Positions 1 through 4,949 of a stretch of DNA of 5,699 nt are shown in pieces. The DNA lies in the NCBI GenBank assembly GCA_021796375.1, contig JAJYJF010000167.1:1-5699 (forward strand), written 5' to 3'. Position 1 is the first letter of the stretch, and each line of letters starts with the position of its first letter. Source of the stretch: Chloroflexota bacterium (GTDB taxonomy: Bacteria > Chloroflexota > Anaerolineae > Anaerolineales > Anaerolineaceae). The notes under the pieces are model-generated. The model was not told the DNA's origin, ran no database searches, and saw only the letters and a program-made list of their open reading frames with translations. A program made the translations under genes and the position numbers.

Positions 1-33
1 TTGCGGCTGCCGGACGGCCTGCTGCAGCCCTGA
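1..33 (+). CDS. 3' end of an upstream gene (partial, product unknown)
   Basis: Frame 1 is open from the left edge to a TGA at 31-33 and reads LRLPDGLLQP before the stop. All ten codons end in G or C, as expected of a real gene in this GC-rich DNA. Frame 3 is also open, to a TGA at 75-77 that would overlap the next start as ATGA, but only about half of its first ten codons end in G or C, so I prefer frame 1. The gene would lie 40 bases upstream of the glycosyltransferase in the same direction, with no terminator or clear promoter between them, so the two are probably cotranscribed. Nothing can be said about function. Confidence 0.4.
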   Translation: MRLPDGLLQP

Positions 34-56
34 AGCGACCGGGAATGGATCTGAAG

Positions 57-64
57 AAGGGGAG
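57..64 (+). promoter_or_regulatory. Ribosome binding site of the glycosyltransferase gene
   Basis: The sequence AAGGGGAG lies 9 bases upstream of the ATG at 74 but only 3 bases upstream of the in-frame GTG at 68. The spacing favours the ATG as the true start, which removes two residues from the longest reading frame. Confidence 0.5.
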
Positions 65-73
65 TGGGTGGAG

Positions 74-832
74 ATGACGGACCAGGTTGTCGTCGTAATG
101 CCCGCCTACAATGCAGCCAGGACCCTGGAGACCACGTACCAGGACCTGCCGCACGAATTGATCCGGGAGATTATCCTGGTCGACGACGGCAGCCAGGACG
201 GGACCATTGAGATCGCCAGGCGCCTCGGATTGACGGTCTTCGTCCACGACCGGAACTACGGCTACGGCGCAAACCAGAAAACCTGCTACCTGGAAGCATT
301 AAAAACCCCCGCCAGGGTCATCGTGATGGTCCATCCCGATTACCAGTATGACCCGAAGCTGCTCCCGCAGATCATCCAGCCCATCCTCGAGGGAAGAGCG
401 GATATCGTGTTGGGCTCGCGCATGATCGGGGTTTCGGCCCTGCGCCAGGGGATGCCGTGGTGGAAATATTCCAGCAACCGCGCCCTCACCGCTGCGGAGA
501 ACGTGGTTTTCAAGCTGCGCCTTTCGGAATATCACACCGGGTACCGCGCTTACAGCCGGGATTTGCTGGAGAGCGTGAATTTCCAGGCCAACTCGGATGG
601 GTTCATCTTCGATCAAGAGCTGATCGCCCAGGCCGTGGCCTGCCGGATGCGTTTTGCGGAGGTTCCGTGCTCGGCGCGCTATTTCCCAGAAGCCTCAACC
701 GCCAGCTTTGCCGACAGCCTGGAGTATGGGATCCAGATCCTGGTCCTGCTGGTCCGGTATCTTCTGGATCGAACGAATATTCTGCCCTCACCGATGTTTG
801 CTTCTTTAAAATCCCGGTACCGGCAGGCATAA
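74..832 (+). CDS. Family 2 glycosyltransferase (DPM/DPG synthase-like)
   Basis: This 252-residue GT-A fold enzyme probably transfers a sugar from a nucleotide-sugar to a polyprenyl phosphate or an envelope glycan precursor on the cytoplasmic face of the membrane; the acceptor cannot be read from the sequence. Numbering from the ATG at 74, the N-terminus VVVVMPAYN (5-13) and VDDGSQDGT (36-44) form the nucleotide-binding half. HPDYQYDP (87-94) occupies the place of the DxD metal motif, with D89 the likely ligand. DIVLGSR (110-116), HTGYRAYS (154-161) and FDQEL (179-183) are the usual acceptor and catalytic-side motifs. There is no C-terminal transmembrane or GtrA-like domain, only a hydrophobic segment near 219-236, so it resembles the short soluble or peripherally bound members. 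GTG at 68 is the alternative start. The reading frame stays open to the left edge, but the protein begins naturally here. It converges on rnz and ends at a hairpin terminator. Family is confident, substrate unknown. Confidence 0.9.
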   Translation: MTDQVVVVMPAYNAARTLETTYQDLPHELIREIILVDDGSQDGTIEIARRLGLTVFVHDRNYGYGANQKTCYLEALKTPARVIVMVHPDYQYDPKLLPQIIQPILEGRADIVLGSRMIGVSALRQGMPWWKYSSNRALTAAENVVFKLRLSEYHTGYRAYSRDLLESVNFQANSDGFIFDQELIAQAVACRMRFAEVPCSARYFPEASTASFADSLEYGIQILVLLVRYLLDRTNILPSPMFASLKSRYRQA

Positions 833-867
833 ACCTTAGGGAATAAGCCAGCGGGTATTCTTTGGAG

Positions 868-900
868 AAATAAAACCGGGAGAGCCTGGGATTATCCCGG
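868..900 (-). terminator. Probable intrinsic terminator of rnz
   Basis: Read on the - strand, CCGGGA (900-895) can pair with TCCCGG (881-876) across a 13-base loop, followed directly by TTTTATTT (875-868). The loop is longer than usual and the stem is only 6 bp, so this is weaker than the + strand terminator. It starts within the rnz stop-codon region and uses the same arm (895-900). Confidence 0.45.
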
Positions 901-1830
901 CTTCGCGCCGGGATCCTCTTTTTTAACCTGGTAGGAATCGAAATCTCGGGCCACGACCACATTTGGGAACACCTGCTGGGCTTCGAGCAGGACGTCCTTC
1001 TCGCGGTAGCGGCGGGAGATATGGGTCAGGAAGAGCTGGTGGACGCCCGCTTCCACGGCCAGCTCGGCGGCCCTGCGGGCTGTCAGGTGGCCGAATTCGC
1101 TGGCCAGCCCGGCCTCTTCCTGCAGGTAGGTGGATTCAATCACCAGCCCATCCGCGCCGCGGATCTGTCTGGCGAGCCCATCCGTGCTGCCGGCGTCGCC
1201 GATCATCGCCAGCCGGGTGCCCGGCCGGACGGGACCCAGGACCTCATCCGGTGCGACCAGCCTGCCATCCGGGAGGGTGACGGTTTTGCCGGCCGCCAGG
1301 TCGCGGCGGATAGGTCCGTTCGGCAGGCCGAGCGCCTCCGCCGCTGCCGGGATAAACGGGCGGCGGCTCCGCTCCTCGAAGAGGTATCCGAGCGACTCCG
1401 AGCCGCGGTGCTGGACGCCGAACGCGCTCACCGAGAAATCGTCTGTCTCGAAAATGGTCCCCGGCCCAATTTCCCGCAGCCGGAGCACCATGGGTGGATT
1501 GCCCCCGCGTAGGACCACCCCGAACAGCAGCTCGCGGATCCGCTCCATGGACAGGCGGGAAGCATAAATTTCGAGCTCGTCGATCGTCTCCCAGCGCAGG
1601 AACGTGGAGAGCAGCCCCGCCAGTCCGAGGATGTGATCGAGGTGAGCGTGGGTGATCAAGATGCGGTTCAGGCGCTTGAATCCGATGCCGGACTGCAGGA
1701 TCTGGCGCTGGGTCCCTTCTCCGCAATCGACCAGGAAGCGGTATTCGTCTTTTTTAACCACCTGAGAGGGCAGGCCCCTTTTTACAGAAGGCGCAGAGGC
1801 AGACGTGCCTAAAAAAATAATTTCAAACAA
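892..1830 (-). CDS. rnz: Ribonuclease Z (tRNA 3' endonuclease)
   Basis: RNase Z is a cytoplasmic zinc endonuclease that cuts the 3' trailer from tRNA precursors so that CCA can be added. This 312-residue metallo-beta-lactamase fold protein has the whole active site: H61, H63, D65 and H66 in HAHLDH, then H141 in GVQHRG, D212 in GDAGST and H270 in LTHISRRY; H248 in GHLTA is also conserved. The arm that grips tRNA is present at about 157-204 and includes LPNGP and LPDGR. Length fits the family (about 305-315). I chose a TTG start at 1830-1828: the family begins at the FEIIFLGTSASAP strand, AGAAAGGA lies 9 bases upstream, and no ATG or GTG start is close. The frame stays open to 2265, but that extension has no family similarity and overlaps ftsK, so it is spurious. 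The GDAGST loop is longer than the GDT of Bacillus and, as I recall, is typical of Chloroflexota enzymes. It diverges from ftsK and converges on the glycosyltransferase. Confidence 0.95.
   Translation of the reverse strand: MFEIIFLGTSASAPSVKRGLPSQVVKKDEYRFLVDCGEGTQRQILQSGIGFKRLNRILITHAHLDHILGLAGLLSTFLRWETIDELEIYASRLSMERIRELLFGVVLRGGNPPMVLRLREIGPGTIFETDDFSVSAFGVQHRGSESLGYLFEERSRRPFIPAAAEALGLPNGPIRRDLAAGKTVTLPDGRLVAPDEVLGPVRPGTRLAMIGDAGSTDGLARQIRGADGLVIESTYLQEEAGLASEFGHLTARRAAELAVEAGVHQLFLTHISRRYREKDVLLEAQQVFPNVVVARDFDSYQVKKEDPGAKPG
894..924 (+). terminator. Intrinsic terminator of the glycosyltransferase transcript
   Basis: A perfect 8-bp stem, ATCCCGGC (894-901) with GCCGGGAT (907-914), closes a 5-base TTCGC loop and is followed by CC, TC and six T residues (919-924). 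This is a standard rho-independent terminator for rightward transcription. It lies inside the last codons of rnz on the other strand, so the same bases encode the RNase Z C-terminus. Confidence 0.75.
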
Positions 1831-1839
1831 AGACTGCGA

Positions 1840-1847
1840 TCCTTTCT
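1840..1847 (-). promoter_or_regulatory. Ribosome binding site of rnz
   Basis: On the - strand AGAAAGGA (1847-1840) stands 9 bases before the TTG at 1830. It supports translation from this non-ATG codon and argues against the longer upstream reading frame. Confidence 0.65.
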
Positions 1848-1882
1848 GCGAATAATTCTGGGCTGAGGCCTGCCGCCCACCT

Positions 1883-1888
1883 ATTTTA
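1883..1888 (-). promoter_or_regulatory. Candidate -10 box of the rnz promoter
   Basis: TAAAAT on the - strand (1888-1883) matches the sigma-70-type -10 consensus in five of six positions. Transcription would begin near 1876 and give a leader of about 46 bases that contains the rnz ribosome binding site. At the right distance upstream I see only a weak -35 (TGGTTC or GGTTCC). Confidence 0.4.
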
Positions 1889-1941
1889 CCGCATTCCCCC
1901 GTCCTGGAACCATTCGTGCAACCTGTCGGCACAGCGTCCCA

Positions 1942-1950
1942 TGCTATAAT
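1942..1950 (+). promoter_or_regulatory. Extended -10 promoter of ftsK
   Basis: TGCTATAAT is a perfect extended -10 element (TG at 1942-1943, TATAAT at 1945-1950). The best -35 candidate, CTGTCG at 1923-1928, matches only three of six consensus bases, so recognition probably relies on the extended -10. The start would be near 1957, with a leader of about 37 bases. The -10 boxes of this promoter and the rnz promoter lie about 57 bases apart and point away from each other. Confidence 0.65.
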
Positions 1951-1993
1951 CACCAGCGAATCCGGGTAATCCGAAGCGAAATCGATCCAAGCC

Positions 1994-4375
1994 ATGCCCA
2001 ACTCCCCTGCCAAGCGCTCACCCACCGGTCGGAAGCCAGCCGCGCGTTCCACCCCCACCGCGCGCGGTGCGCCTGCGAAGAAGAGGGGCGCGGCCGCGAA
2101 GGGGCGGCGAAATCCGCCCCTCTTCCGCCTTCCAAAGGGATGGCTTTCGCGGAAAAAAAGCCGGCCGGTCGTGGCGGGGATATCCCCCGAGCGCCGGCTG
2201 GATCTGGCCGGCACGCTCCTGGCGCTGGCCGGCTTCCTGACCCTCCTGAGCATTCTCTCCGCCAATAAAGGAAGCCTGACCGGCTGGTGGGTAAACCTGC
2301 TCTCGGGATGGGCCGGCTGGGGCGTCTACCTCCTGCCGGTCGTTTTCAGCGTCGTTGGATTGTGGATGATCCTGCGGAACCTGGAGCAGCTTCCCCTGCT
2401 GGCATTCGAGCGCCTCGCCGGGATTTTCCTGTTGTTCTTCAACCTCCTGGCCTTTTTTGACCTGTTTGCCGGGAGCCCCGACCCGACCCTCGTGCCGGGG
2501 ACGGGGGGCGGCGTTGTGGGAAGCTGGTTCCTGCGCGCTTTCACCGCCCTGTTGGGCAGGCCGGGGGCGGTCATCGTACTGCTGGGGTGGTTTTTGATCG
2601 GACTGGTCCTGACGCTGGACCTCTCGGTCGCCGAGATCTTTCGCTGGGTGAGACCGCTGGCCGGGCGGCTGCGCCTGGAGTGGAAAGAATACTGGGCGCG
2701 CCGCCGGGCGGCGCATCCGCTGCGCGAGCCGGCCGGCCCGCCGGATGGGGACCTGCCGCCCGATTTCGCCCCAATCCCGAACCTCGGCGATGAGGCCGGC
2801 GAGCTGAGAAAACCGGCCGGCGCCGGGGAGAAAGCCGGCCCGGCTGCTCCCGGCCAGGCGGGCGAAGGCCCCGGCGCGGGGCCGGTATGGGTGATCCCGG
2901 AGATCGAGACGATCCTGGAGCCGGGGGTGGCTGCCAGCGGCGACGGCGAGGCGGACGACCGGCGGGCGCGGATTATCGAGGAAACACTGGCCTCCTTCGG
3001 GACGCCCGGGCATATCGTCGAGATCCACCGCGGCCCGGCGATCACGCAGTTCGGGCTGGAGCCGGATTTTGTCGAAACGCGGAACGGGCGGACGCGCGTC
3101 CGGGTGAGCAAAATCGTGTCGCTGGCAGACGACCTGGCGCTGGCGCTGGCTGCCCAGCGGATCCGCATCCAGGCGCCGGTCCCGGGCCGGGCATACGTTG
3201 GGATCGAAGTCCCTAACAGCGAAACCGCCCGGGTTGCGCTGCGGGAGGTTTTGGAGAGCGAGCAGTTCAAAAAGATACACTCCCCGCTGGGGTTTGCCCT
3301 TGGCAAGGACGTGGCCGGAAAGCCGGCCTGCACGGACCTGGCCGCCCTGCCGCACCTGCTGATCGCTGGGACTACCGGGTCGGGGAAATCGGTCTGCGTG
3401 AATTCCATCCTCAGCTGCTTTTTGATCAACAATACCCCGGACGACCTGCGCCTGATCCTGGTCGACCCCAAGCGGGTGGAATTGACCGGCTACAACGGGA
3501 TCCCGCACCTGCTGGCTCCGGTGGTGGTGGACGCCGACCGGGTGGTTGGGGCCCTGCAGTGGATGATCCGGGAGATGGAAAACCGCTACCGCAGCTTCTC
3601 GCAGGCCGGCGCCCGGAACATCGCCGATTACAACGCCAGGCTGGCCGCCCGCGGCGAGAAGAAAATCCCGTACCTGGTGGTGGTCATCGATGAGCTGGCG
3701 GACCTGATGATGATGGCGCCGGACGAGACGGAGCGGACGATCACCCGGCTGGCGCAGCTGGCGCGGGCGACGGGCATCCACCTGATCCTGGCCACCCAGC
3801 GGCCGTCGGTTGACGTGCTGACCGGCCTGATCAAAGCCAATTTCCCGGCGCGGATCGCCTTCGCGGTAGCATCCGGGGTGGACAGCCGGGTCATCCTCGA
3901 CCAGCCCGGCGCGGAGAGGCTGCTCGGAAAAGGGGATATGCTCTACCAGGCGCCGGATGCTCCGGCTCCCGCCAGGCTGCAGGGGGCCTTCGTTTCGGAC
4001 AGCGAGATCCAGCGCCTGGTGGGCTACTGGCAGGCTCAGGCCAGCCCGGAGGCGAGCGCTCCGGCCTCCGGCGCCCCGGTCGACGCGCCGCCCAACGGCG
4101 TGCCGCTGAAACAGATCCAGATCTGGGATGAAATGGCCCCGCAGCCGGATGAGGATCCGCTGGTGAAGGAGGCGATTGATCTGGTGCGGCGGGAAGGCCG
4201 GGCGTCCATTTCCATGCTGCAGCGGCGGATGCGCATCGGGTATACGCGGGCGGCGAGGATCATCGACAGCCTGGAGGAGAAGGGCATCATCGGCCCGGCG
4301 CAGGGGAGCACCGCGATCCGCCAGGTGATTGATTACGGCCAGGTGGCGCCGCCCCCCGATGCGGATTTATCCTGA
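1994..4375 (+). CDS. ftsK: DNA translocase FtsK/SpoIIIE
   Basis: FtsK is a septum-located, ATP-driven hexameric pump that moves double-stranded DNA and clears the chromosome terminus before division closes. The 793-residue length matches SpoIIIE-type proteins. Order: a basic Ala/Pro tail (1-58); four membrane helices near 71-90, 108-129, 142-159 and 190-210; a Pro/Gly/Ala linker (about 248-299); the alpha domain with IQAPVPGRAYVGIEVPN (about 391-407); the RecA-like motor with Walker A GTTGSGKS (459-466), DPKRVEL (491-497), Walker B VVVIDELAD (562-570, D566 E567) and ATQRPSVDV (600-608); a winged-helix gamma domain (about 720-785) that reads oriented octamers in other bacteria. In its recognition helix, IGYTRAARIID, T751, R755 and D758 align with Asn, Arg and Glu that I recall as the DNA-contacting residues of the proteobacterial gamma domain. 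The ATG at 1994 is the only plausible start, since an in-frame TAA lies at 1967 with no other start codon between. No clear Shine-Dalgarno sequence precedes it. No hairpin terminator follows, so some transcripts may run into the next gene. Confidence 0.97.
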   Translation: MPNSPAKRSPTGRKPAARSTPTARGAPAKKRGAAAKGRRNPPLFRLPKGWLSRKKSRPVVAGISPERRLDLAGTLLALAGFLTLLSILSANKGSLTGWWVNLLSGWAGWGVYLLPVVFSVVGLWMILRNLEQLPLLAFERLAGIFLLFFNLLAFFDLFAGSPDPTLVPGTGGGVVGSWFLRAFTALLGRPGAVIVLLGWFLIGLVLTLDLSVAEIFRWVRPLAGRLRLEWKEYWARRRAAHPLREPAGPPDGDLPPDFAPIPNLGDEAGELRKPAGAGEKAGPAAPGQAGEGPGAGPVWVIPEIETILEPGVAASGDGEADDRRARIIEETLASFGTPGHIVEIHRGPAITQFGLEPDFVETRNGRTRVRVSKIVSLADDLALALAAQRIRIQAPVPGRAYVGIEVPNSETARVALREVLESEQFKKIHSPLGFALGKDVAGKPACTDLAALPHLLIAGTTGSGKSVCVNSILSCFLINNTPDDLRLILVDPKRVELTGYNGIPHLLAPVVVDADRVVGALQWMIREMENRYRSFSQAGARNIADYNARLAARGEKKIPYLVVVIDELADLMMMAPDETERTITRLAQLARATGIHLILATQRPSVDVLTGLIKANFPARIAFAVASGVDSRVILDQPGAERLLGKGDMLYQAPDAPAPARLQGAFVSDSEIQRLVGYWQAQASPEASAPASGAPVDAPPNGVPLKQIQIWDEMAPQPDEDPLVKEAIDLVRREGRASISMLQRRMRIGYTRAARIIDSLEEKGIIGPAQGSTAIRQVIDYGQVAPPPDADLS

Positions 4376-4395
4376 CCTTCAGATCCCCGCGGCTC

Positions 4396-4426
4396 TTACA
4401 ATGCTCTAACGATAATATGGTATCAT
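4396..4426 (+). promoter_or_regulatory. Extended -10 promoter of the 126-residue protein gene
   Basis: TGGTATCAT (4418-4426) is an extended -10 element with one mismatch to TATAAT. TTACAA (4396-4401) resembles a -35 box, but the 19-base spacer is longer than optimal. The start would be near 4433, leaving a leader of only about 12 bases that begins just before the GGAG ribosome binding site (4436-4439). Confidence 0.5.
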
Positions 4427-4444
4427 TCGGCCATTGGAGTAACC

Positions 4445-4825
4445 ATGAAAGACGTTATGAGCGACAAAATCACGATCATTGAAGGCCCCCCGCCGACTTT
4501 TGAAGCCGTCCAGGATGGTTGGGCACTGGGCCTTAATGAAGGACCCTACCTGTATGACCTTGCACTAACCCGGCTGCGCGCGTTCAACGGCGCTGCGCTG
4601 GTGGAGCGCTGCCATCGAGCCTGGCGCAACCAGTCTTCGATCGACCTCGAATACCGCAATGAGTTCGGCCTGGAAGAAAACGCACCGATCCTGGCGGCCC
4701 GGACGGTCGAAAATACGGATGGCGACGTCCTCTTGCTGTGGGTGCGGCGCGAGCCGCGGGACGACGAAGAAGATTATGACGAAGCTGACTCCGACGACGA
4801 CAGCCTGGACAGCAGCACCGAATAA
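4445..4825 (+). CDS. Small protein of unknown function with acidic C-terminal tail
   Basis: I do not recognise this 126-residue protein. It has a mixed-composition core (about 1-104) with the stretch WALGLNEGPYLYDLALTRL (26-44), a helix-like segment around ALVERCHRAWRNQ (51-63), and a probable beta strand DVLLLWVRR (94-102). Residues 106-126 are a disordered tail in which 13 of 21 positions are Asp or Glu. There is one cysteine (C56), and no signal peptide, membrane helix or metal motif. The core looks folded and soluble, so the protein is probably cytoplasmic. GGAG at 4436-4439 supports the ATG at 4445; the in-frame ATG at 4457 is possible but less well placed. It lies 69 bases after ftsK and has its own promoter and a strong terminator, so it is probably made from a short single-gene transcript of about 435 bases. 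Codon use (mostly G or C in third position) looks native. An acidic tail can mimic DNA or bind basic proteins, but nothing here shows that it does. Confidence 0.8.
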   Translation: MKDVMSDKITIIEGPPPTFEAVQDGWALGLNEGPYLYDLALTRLRAFNGAALVERCHRAWRNQSSIDLEYRNEFGLEENAPILAARTVENTDGDVLLLWVRREPRDDEEDYDEADSDDDSLDSSTE

Positions 4826-4845
4826 AAAATCAGAAATCAAACCGA

Positions 4846-4870
4846 CCCCCTGGAAGCCCCAGGGGGTTTT
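4846..4870 (+). terminator. Intrinsic terminator after the 126-residue protein gene
   Basis: A perfect 8-bp GC-rich stem, CCCCCTGG (4846-4853) with CCAGGGGG (4859-4866), encloses AAGCC and is followed by TTTTGCT. The T run is short but the stem is strong. It begins 21 bases after the stop codon. Its final T at 4870 is also the first base of the next promoter element. Confidence 0.8.
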
Positions 4871-4878
4871 GCTATCAT
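4870..4878 (+). promoter_or_regulatory. Extended -10 promoter of the cysteine desulfurase-like gene
   Basis: TGCTATCAT is an extended -10 element (TG at 4870-4871, TATCAT at 4873-4878) that abuts the preceding terminator. The -35 position falls inside the terminator stem and loop (CTGGAA, 4850-4855) and shows no consensus. The start would be near 4885, giving a leader of about 65 bases that holds an inverted repeat. Confidence 0.5.
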
Positions 4879-4888
4879 CAGAGGACGG

Positions 4889-4914
4889 TGCCTGATCCGC
4901 TCCACGGTCAGGCA
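4889..4914 (+). repeat. Inverted repeat in the leader of the cysteine desulfurase-like gene
   Basis: TGCCTGA (4889-4895) and TCAGGCA (4908-4914) are perfect inverted 7-mers. Inside them CCG (4897-4899) pairs with CGG (4905-4907) around a CTCCA loop, so the RNA could form a 10-bp hairpin with one bulged T. No T run follows, so it is not an ordinary terminator. Its place just downstream of the predicted transcription start fits either an operator for a dimeric repressor or a leader RNA hairpin. Confidence 0.5.
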
Positions 4915-4949
4915 GCCGGCTTCCTTACACCATCCCTCCTGGAGGATCC

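Noticed and set aside
3..77. Frame 3 open from the left edge to a TGA overlapping the glycosyltransferase ATG as ATGA, suggesting a translationally coupled upstream gene
   Set aside because: Only about half of its first ten codons end in G or C, against all ten in frame 1, so frame 1 ending at 33 is the better upstream gene. Not fully excluded with so little sequence.
1860..1880. Possible hairpin in the rnz leader (GGGC with GCCC around an AGGCCT palindrome)
   Set aside because: Only 4-5 bp pair before a mismatch, there is no T run, and it matches no riboswitch I know. Short GC-rich inverted repeats are expected by chance here.
2701..2890. Repeated GCCGGC/CCGGCC-like runs in the ftsK linker region
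   Set aside because: They follow from Ala, Gly and Pro codons in a flexible linker. The spacing is irregular and there is no periodic repeat unit.
2018..3781. A long open frame antisense to ftsK (587 codons) and several other long antisense or offset frames across the window
   Set aside because: High GC at third codon positions keeps the opposite frames free of stops. The products are low-complexity (Arg, Pro, Gly, Ala) without domains, while ftsK has every motif of its family.
4277..4284. GAGAAGGG, identical to the octamer that orients SpoIIIE in Bacillus, within the FtsK gamma-domain coding region
   Set aside because: It simply encodes Glu-Lys-Gly in a conserved part of the protein. One copy of an 8-mer in 5.7 kb is not evidence of function, and strand skew cannot be judged from this window.
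4935..4945. CCTCCTGGAGG just before the desulfurase-like start, which looks like a ribosome binding site next to its own complement
   Set aside because: The arms are separated by one base, so they cannot fold into a stable hairpin that hides the site. The GGAGG part is explained as a ribosome binding site.
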